From Betaproteobacteria bacterium RIFCSPLOWO2_12_FULL_64_23 (GTDB lineage: Bacteria > Pseudomonadota > Gammaproteobacteria > Burkholderiales > SG8-39), in the NCBI GenBank assembly GCA_001770575.1, contig MERK01000046.1, positions 1-33,641 on the forward strand: 33,641 nt of DNA, read 5' to 3'. Both the position numbers and the translations under genes were made by a program. This document shows positions 27,181 through 33,641 of this stretch, piece after piece. The notes below the pieces were generated by a model. The model had not been told where the DNA came from and searched no databases. It saw only the letters and a list, made by a program, of their open reading frames with translations. The first letter of the stretch is position 1. Each line of letters begins with the position of its first letter.

Positions 27181-28365
27181 GCCGCGCCGGAGCAATAGCC
27201 CCTTCAAGTAGTCCCCCTCGGGGAAGGACAGCAGCACCGGATGGTCGGCTGCGGCGGCAAAATGGCCGACGATGGAGGCGTCCACTCCGGCGTCCAGCGC
27301 CGCCCCGGCGAGGATCTTCTGGAACAGCTCGGCCGAGACTCCGCCGGAACAGGAGAAACTCGCGAGCAGTCCGCCGGGCCGCAGCAGTTTCAGCGCCAGC
27401 AGGTTGATGTCCTTGTAGCCGCGCGCGGCTTTTTCCGCGAACGCCGCGGTCGGCGCGAACTTGGGCGGATCGAGCACGACGAGATCGAAGCTGCGCCCCT
27501 GGTCGCGCAGAGCGCGCAGATATTTGAACACGTCGGCGTCCTGCCATTCTGCACGCGCCGCATCCAGTTCGTTGCGGCACAGATTTTCCTGCGCCTGCGC
27601 CAGCGCATCGGCCGAACTGTCCACCGACAGCACCGACTTCGCCCCGCCCGCAAGCGCATTGAGCGTGAAGCCCCCGGTGTAACAAAAGCAATTGAGCACC
27701 TCGCGCCCGCGAGCGAGCGCGCCGATGCGCTTGCGGTTGTCGCGCTGATCGAGATAAAAACCGGTCTTGTGCCCTGCGGCCACATCCACGCCGTAGGCGA
27801 GGCCGTGTTCGCGCAGCTGCACGCCGGCCGCGGGCAGAGCGCCGTGGAGCACACCGCTCTTCGCGGGCAGTCCTTCGAGCGCGCGCACGTCGGCATCGGA
27901 GCGCTCGAACACGCAGGCGCAGCCGGTCAGTTCGCGCACCGCGTCGGCGAGCTCGCTGCGCCAGCGCTCCGCCCCCGCTGAAAGCAGTTGCAGCACCACC
28001 ACGTCGCCATAGCGATCCGCGATGACCCCGGGCAGGCCATCGGATTCGCCATGCGCGAGGCGCAGCGCGTCGCTGTCGTCCGCGGATAGCAGCCGCTCGC
28101 GCGCACCCAGGGCCCGTCGCAGGCGCGCGCGCAGAAAATCGCCGTCGATACGCTCCTTTTCTTCCCAGCTCCAGACGCGCGCGCGGATCTGCGACGCCGG
28201 GCTATAGGCGGCCCAGGCGAGGAATTCGCCGCCCGCCGCGCGCAGTGCCACGCTATCGCCCGCTTCGGGATCGCCCTGCACACGCGCCACCGCGCCGGAG
28301 AATACCCAGGGATGGCGCCGCAGCAGCGATTTCTCGCGCCCCGGTTTGAGGATCAATTGCTTCAT
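27178..28365 (-). CDS. rlmI: Class I SAM-dependent 23S rRNA methyltransferase (RlmI-like)
   Basis: Protein of 395 aa with an N-terminal PUA domain (MKQLILKPGREKSLLRRHPWVFSGAVARV) and a C-terminal Rossmann methyltransferase (LNCFCYTGGFTLNALAGGAKSVLSVDSSADAL). The catalytic-type LDPPKF motif and SCSGGVS close to the C-terminus match the RlmI/YccW group, which methylates C5 of 23S rRNA cytosine 1962. The open frame continues 64 codons upstream into an IS remnant, so the ATG at 28363-28365 is chosen from homology. The exact target nucleotide is inferred. Confidence 0.88.
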   Translation of the reverse strand: MKQLILKPGREKSLLRRHPWVFSGAVARVQGDPEAGDSVALRAAGGEFLAWAAYSPASQIRARVWSWEEKERIDGDFLRARLRRALGARERLLSADDSDALRLAHGESDGLPGVIADRYGDVVVLQLLSAGAERWRSELADAVRELTGCACVFERSDADVRALEGLPAKSGVLHGALPAAGVQLREHGLAYGVDVAAGHKTGFYLDQRDNRKRIGALARGREVLNCFCYTGGFTLNALAGGAKSVLSVDSSADALAQAQENLCRNELDAARAEWQDADVFKYLRALRDQGRSFDLVVLDPPKFAPTAAFAEKAARGYKDINLLALKLLRPGGLLASFSCSGGVSAELFQKILAGAALDAGVDASIVGHFAAAADHPVLLSFPEGDYLKGLLLRRG

Positions 28366-28518
28366 CGGCCGGCATGATAAGCCGTTTTCAGAGCGAAAAG
28401 GGTCTGGCGGCCGAAAACGATCCGCTGCGCGCCGCCAAGCCAGGTGTTTTTCGGGTATCCGTATTGCGTCACCTCTCCGGGTCCCCTCTCCCGTCAAGCG
28501 GGACCGAGGAAGGGGGAA
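28366..28518. other. Spacer between the rlmI-like gene and the IS remnant
   Basis: About 150 bp without a supported gene. It includes a small GC-rich inverted repeat (gtccc ... gggac type, near 28485-28503). The minus-strand frame running through it into the rlmI-like gene is incidental. Confidence 0.4.
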
Positions 28519-28626
28519 CGCGACCATCTGTTCCTCGGTGAATCGGCTTTGTTTCATTGGCTCCCTCCATGGTTGCGGGAGTTATTCCCTCAACTTTCAA
28601 ACGGTCCTGAAAACCCGGGCAGGTCA
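28519..28626 (-). mobile_element. IS3-family (IS407-like) left-end remnant
   Basis: On the minus strand a terminal-repeat-like sequence (tgacctgcccgggttttcag) at 28607-28626 is followed, after a GGAGGGAGCC ribosome-binding site, by ATG at 28555-28557. The encoded start MKQSRFTEEQMVA is typical of the OrfA transposase of IS3-family elements, especially the IS407 group (MK-SRFTEEQMVKIL). Similarity stops after 13 codons. No right end or OrfB is present, so this is a scar. Confidence 0.65.
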
Positions 28627-28698
28627 AGCGGTACTACGCAAGCGGGAGCGCCAAGTTCAGGTAGTGCCCCGTTTCGCCGCCGTCGGGCACCTGGCGGT

Positions 28699-28707
28699 TG
28701 CTATAAT
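28699..28707 (+). promoter_or_regulatory. Extended -10 promoter of liuBCD
   Basis: TGC-TATAAT: a perfect -10 hexamer with an extended -10 TGn. No TTGACA-like -35 is found 16-18 bp upstream, which extended -10 promoters can tolerate. It would start transcription about 55 bp before the liuB ATG. Confidence 0.6.
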
Positions 28708-28769
28708 GGACTTTTCGTGCGCGCTAACCGGTGCGACATCCGCGCGCCGATCCCATTCCGCCCGCCGCC

Positions 28770-30377
28770 ATGAGCATACTGAAAACCGACCTCAACGCGC
28801 GCTCAGCCGAGTTTCGCGCCAATGCCGGGGCGATGTCCGCACTGGTCGCCGACCTGCGCGCCAAGATCGACCAGGTAGCGGCAGGCGGCGGCGAGGCCGC
28901 GCGCGCCAAGCACGTCGCCCGCGGCAAGCTGCTGCCGCGCGAGCGCGTGCGCACCCTGCTCGACGCCGGCTCGCCGTTTCTCGAGCTGTCGCAACTGGCT
29001 GCGCTCGACATGTACGACAACGAGGCGCCCTGCGCCGGCATCATCACCGGCATCGGCCGCATCTTGGGCCAGGAATGCATGATCGTGGTGAACGACGCCA
29101 CGGTGAAGGGCGGCACCTACTTCCCGATGACGGTGAAAAAGCATTTGCGCGCGCAGGAAATCGCGGCGCAGAACAACCTGCCCTGCATTTACCTGGTGGA
29201 TTCGGGTGGCGCCAATCTGCCCACCTGGGAGGAGGTGTTTCCGGACCGCGAGCACTTCGGCCGCATTTTCTACAATCAGGCCAATATGTCCGCAGCCGGG
29301 ATACCCCAGATCGCGGTAGTGATGGGCTCGTGCACCGCCGGCGGCGCCTATGTGCCGGCGATGTCGGACGAAGCGGTGATCGTCAAGGAGCAGGGCACGA
29401 TTTTTCTCGGCGGACCGCCGCTGGTGAAAGCCGCCACAGGCGAAATCGTCACGCCGGAGGAACTGGGCGGCGCCGACGTGCACACGCGCCAGTCGGGAGT
29501 GGCCGACCACTATGCGCTGAACGATGCGCACGCCCTGTCGATCGCGCGCACCATCGTCGGCAACCTGAACCGGGTGAAACGGGTGAGCACGGTGCTGCGC
29601 GAGCCGCGTGAACCCCTGTATCCGACCGAGGAATTGCGCGGCGTCATCCCCGCCGACACGCGCAAGCCTTACGACGTGCGCGAGGTGATTGCGCGCTTTG
29701 TAGACGCAAGCGAGCTGGACGAATTCAAGCAGAACTACGGCACCACGCTGGTGACCGGCTTCGCCCATATCCACGGCTATCCGATCGGCATTGTCGCCAA
29801 CAACGGCATCCTGTTTTCCGAATCCGCGCTGAAGGCCGCGCATTTCATCGAACTGTGCGCGCAGCGCGGCATACCGCTGTTGTTCCTGCAGAACATCACC
29901 GGCTTCATGGTAGGCAAGAAATACGAAACCAGCGGCATCGCCCGTGACGGCGCCAAGATGGTCACCGCGGTGTCCTGCGCGCGCGTGCCCAAGTTCACCG
30001 TCATCATCGGCGGCAGCTACGGCGCCGGCAACTATGGCATGTGCGGCCGCGCCTACTCGCCCCGGTTCCTGTGGATGTGGCCGAACGCGCGCGTGTCGGT
30101 GATGGGTGGAGAGCAGGCCGCTTCCGTGCTCGCCACGGTCAAACGCGACGGCATCGAGGCCAAGGGCGGCCGCTGGAGCAAGGAAGACGAAGAGGCGTTC
30201 AAGCAGCCCATCCTGGAGCAGTACGACCGCAACGGCCACCCTTACTACGCCAGCGCACGGCTGTGGGACGACGGCGTGATCGCGCCCGAAGACACGCGCA
30301 GAGTGCTCGGCCTGGCGCTTTCGGCCGCGCTCAACGCGCCGATCGAAGCGACACGCTTCGGCGTGTTCCGCATGTGA
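28770..30377 (+). CDS. liuB: Methylcrotonyl-CoA carboxylase, carboxyltransferase (beta) subunit
   Basis: Carboxyltransferase of 535 aa that moves CO2 from biotin to 3-methylcrotonyl-CoA in leucine degradation. It has N and C crotonase-like halves. Typical MCC-beta segments are [65 protein letters not shown], and in the second half [17 protein letters not shown] and [22 protein letters not shown]. The ATG at 28770 (MSILKTDL) is chosen over an upstream frame opening. liuC and liuD follow on the same strand. Geranyl-CoA or propionyl-CoA carboxylase are less likely. Confidence 0.93.
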   Translation: MSILKTDLNARSAEFRANAGAMSALVADLRAKIDQVAAGGGEAARAKHVARGKLLPRERVRTLLDAGSPFLELSQLAALDMYDNEAPCAGIITGIGRILGQECMIVVNDATVKGGTYFPMTVKKHLRAQEIAAQNNLPCIYLVDSGGANLPTWEEVFPDREHFGRIFYNQANMSAAGIPQIAVVMGSCTAGGAYVPAMSDEAVIVKEQGTIFLGGPPLVKAATGEIVTPEELGGADVHTRQSGVADHYALNDAHALSIARTIVGNLNRVKRVSTVLREPREPLYPTEELRGVIPADTRKPYDVREVIARFVDASELDEFKQNYGTTLVTGFAHIHGYPIGIVANNGILFSESALKAAHFIELCAQRGIPLLFLQNITGFMVGKKYETSGIARDGAKMVTAVSCARVPKFTVIIGGSYGAGNYGMCGRAYSPRFLWMWPNARVSVMGGEQAASVLATVKRDGIEAKGGRWSKEDEEAFKQPILEQYDRNGHPYYASARLWDDGVIAPEDTRRVLGLALSAALNAPIEATRFGVFRM

Positions 30378-30436
30378 TGGCCGGGTTTCCCGACACCGCG
30401 GGCAAGCGCAGCGCCGGCTGAACCGAGGACTAAGCG

Positions 30437-31279
30437 ATGAATTACGAAACCCTGGAAATCACCGGTCGAGACGGCGTCGGCGTGATCCGGATGAACCGGC
30501 CGGAGGTGCGCAACGCCTTCAATGAAATCATGATCGCGGAACTGACGCAGGCGTTCCGCGCCGCGGACGCGGACCAGAACCTGCGTGCGGTGGTGCTGGC
30601 GGGGCACGGGCCGGCTTTCTGCGCCGGCGCCGATCTGAACTGGATGAAAAAAATGTCCGGCTACAGCGTCGAGGAGAACCGCGCCGACGCGATGGGCCTG
30701 GCCGCAATGCTGAACACGATTTACATGATGAAGAAACCGACCATCGCGCGCGTGCACGGCCCGGCCTTTGCCGGAGGCATGGGCCTGGTCGCGGCCTGCG
30801 ACATCGCGGTAGCGGCCGAGGCGGCCGAGTTCTGCCTGTCCGAAGTCAAGCTCGGGCTGACCGCAGCCACCATCGGCCCCTATGTGGTCGCCGCCATGGG
30901 CGAGCGCCATGCGCGGCGCTACTTTCTTACCGCCGAACGCTTTGGCGCCGCCGAAGCGTTGCGCATCGGCCTGGTCCACAACATCGTCCCCATGGCGGAG
31001 CTCGACGCCTGTGTCGACGCCCTGCTCAGCCACCTGCTTGCTGCCAGCCCGGCGGCAATCGCGGCAAGCAAGGAACTGATACGCAGCGTGGCGCGCGGCG
31101 CCATCGACCAGGACATGATCGCCGGCACCGCCGCGCGCATCGCTGCCGCGCGCGCCTCCGCCGACGGCAAGGAAGGCGTGCGCTCCTTCCTGGAGAAGCG
31201 CAAACCTGCCTGGGCCGAAATCAAGACGCAGGACACAAAGGCACCCAAGGCAAAGAAGACCAAAGCGAGCAAGCGTTGA
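30437..31279 (+). CDS. liuC: Methylglutaconyl-CoA hydratase (enoyl-CoA hydratase family)
   Basis: Crotonase-family enzyme of 280 aa. The oxyanion-hole segments are AFCAGADLNWMKKM (near residue 60) and HGPAFAGGMGLVAACDIAVA (near 112). A likely catalytic Glu lies in FCLSEVKLGLTAATIGPYV. Its place between liuB and liuD indicates hydration of 3-methylglutaconyl-CoA to HMG-CoA. The fold ends around FLEKRKPAW; a further 20-odd residues rich in Lys, Ala and Thr (KAPKAKKTKASKR) form an unusual basic tail. It begins 59 bp after liuB. Confidence 0.9.
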   Translation: MNYETLEITGRDGVGVIRMNRPEVRNAFNEIMIAELTQAFRAADADQNLRAVVLAGHGPAFCAGADLNWMKKMSGYSVEENRADAMGLAAMLNTIYMMKKPTIARVHGPAFAGGMGLVAACDIAVAAEAAEFCLSEVKLGLTAATIGPYVVAAMGERHARRYFLTAERFGAAEALRIGLVHNIVPMAELDACVDALLSHLLAASPAAIAASKELIRSVARGAIDQDMIAGTAARIAAARASADGKEGVRSFLEKRKPAWAEIKTQDTKAPKAKKTKASKR

Positions 31280-31343
31280 TGCTGGATTTCTCTTACGTGC
31301 GACAACTTGAATTGCGCCGCTGTTGTTGCGAAGTGACCATGTT

Positions 31344-31367
31344 GCGCGGACGAAAAACTGTCCGCGC
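31344..31367 (+). repeat. Stem-loop 1 of the liuC-liuD gap
   Basis: gcgcggac / gtccgcgc, an 8-bp stem with loop gaaaaact. Related in sequence to stem-loop 2: both read cgga-y-gaaaa before the loop turns, and the closing pair changes from C-G to T-A. Confidence 0.75.
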
Positions 31368-31373
31368 GGATCA

Positions 31374-31413
31374 CCGATTGCGCACGGATGAAAATCCATC
31401 CGCGTGCAATCGG
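31374..31413 (+). repeat. Stem-loop 2 of the liuC-liuD gap
   Basis: A 16-position stem (one A-C mismatch, one G-T) with loop gaaaatcc. It shares CGGATGAAAA with stem-loop 1 and lies 6 bp after it. Confidence 0.75.
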
Positions 31414-31455
31414 CGATCTTGTATGAAACCCCGCACTGTTCTTGTTTTTATTCAT

Positions 31456-31504
31456 AACCGTGTTTTCTGGACGGATGCTCTTTATCCGTCCAGAAAACAC
31501 GGTT
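31456..31504 (+). repeat. Stem-loop 3, 21-bp perfect palindrome before liuD
   Basis: Two perfect 21-bp arms (31456-31476 and 31484-31504) with a 7-nt loop gctcttt, ending 46 bp before the liuD ATG. No T tract follows. The inner stem cggat / atccg resembles stem-loop 2. It may regulate liuD or be a mobile palindrome; it is too strong to be chance. Confidence 0.85.
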
Positions 31505-31550
31505 GGCGCGCGCAGCGCGCAACAGCGCTCGCGATCCACGTGGTGAAAGA

Positions 31551-33569
<2,019 letters not shown>

Positions 33570-33596
33570 TCTTACTGCGTCAATAAAGATATGTTC

Positions 33597-33641
33597 ATGA
33601 ATTGGTTCTCCCGCAGCAAGGGCAATGAGGCAGGCGCACGG
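33597..33641 (+). CDS. Possible start of a further gene, cut by the window edge
   Basis: ATG at 33597 (or 33591) opens a frame reading MNWFSRSKGNEAGAR to the window end. There is only a weak AAAG before it. It does not resemble the HMG-CoA lyase LiuE that often follows liuD. Not identifiable from 15 codons. Confidence 0.35.
   Translation, partial: MNWFSRSKGNEAGAR

Noticed and set aside
28803..30239. Long minus-strand open frame opposite liuB
   Set aside because: Mirror of a strongly conserved coding frame; the composition is that of a shadow.

Overview
The window reads as chromosomal DNA of an aerobic, GC-rich betaproteobacterium. This rests on gene order rather than on a marker gene: the cox cluster with DUF2970 and DUF2909 partners, the rhodanese-grxC-secB-gpsA run, argB / pyrimidine 5'-nucleotidase / slmA, comF-trmL opposite bioC, and hslVU beside a COG0523 GTPase are all familiar betaproteobacterial neighbourhoods. 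Nearly all of it is core housekeeping sequence. I see no phage, CRISPR array, tRNA, rRNA or toxin-antitoxin module. Mobile DNA is limited to one short palindromic element and one IS3-family scar.

Layout. (1) 1-7.4 kb, minus strand: caa3/aa3-type cytochrome c oxidase, in transcription order coxB (with a fused haem-c domain), coxA, a tiny one-helix protein, ctaG, DUF2970 and coxC. A terminator follows, with a DUF2909 protein on the plus strand, then SURF1, a SCO-like protein and ctaB. The haem A synthase gene ctaA, usually found between the SCO-like gene and ctaB, is not here. (2) 7.4-9.7 kb: bioC (minus, apparently starting at CTG) divergent from comF-trmL. (3) 9.7-12.3 kb, minus: rhodanese, grxC, secB, an SH3 protein and gpsA. 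(4) 12.5-16.7 kb, plus: gpmA, envC-like, ctpA and a MoeB/ThiF-type adenylyltransferase. (5) 16.8-19.0 kb, minus: argB, a pyrimidine 5'-nucleotidase and slmA. (6) 19.3-23.5 kb, plus: a complete general L-amino-acid ABC transporter, aapJQMP. (7) 23.5-28.4 kb, minus: rlmI-like, COG0523 GTPase, hslV, hslU and a PCuAC copper chaperone. (8) 28.8-33.6 kb, plus: liuB (methylcrotonyl-CoA carboxylase beta), liuC (methylglutaconyl-CoA hydratase) and liuD (biotin-carrying alpha subunit), the middle of leucine degradation.

How it fits together. CtaG, the SCO-like protein and PCuAC are copper-delivery factors for the CuB and CuA sites of the oxidase, while SURF1 and CtaB handle haem. AapJQMP imports amino acids and LiuBCD degrades the leucine skeleton, so the right half suggests an amino-acid-using respirer.

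The most interesting signals are non-coding. A small palindromic element lies at the convergent ends of the moeB-like gene and slmA, flanked by a 21-bp direct duplication that leaves both genes intact. A SlmA-box-like palindrome sits on the -35 of a candidate slmA promoter. A set of related stem-loops fills the leader before liuD. Other signals are a heat-shock-type promoter for hslVU and an IS407-group scar where the head of the liu operon would be expected. I found no convincing new multi-gene system.
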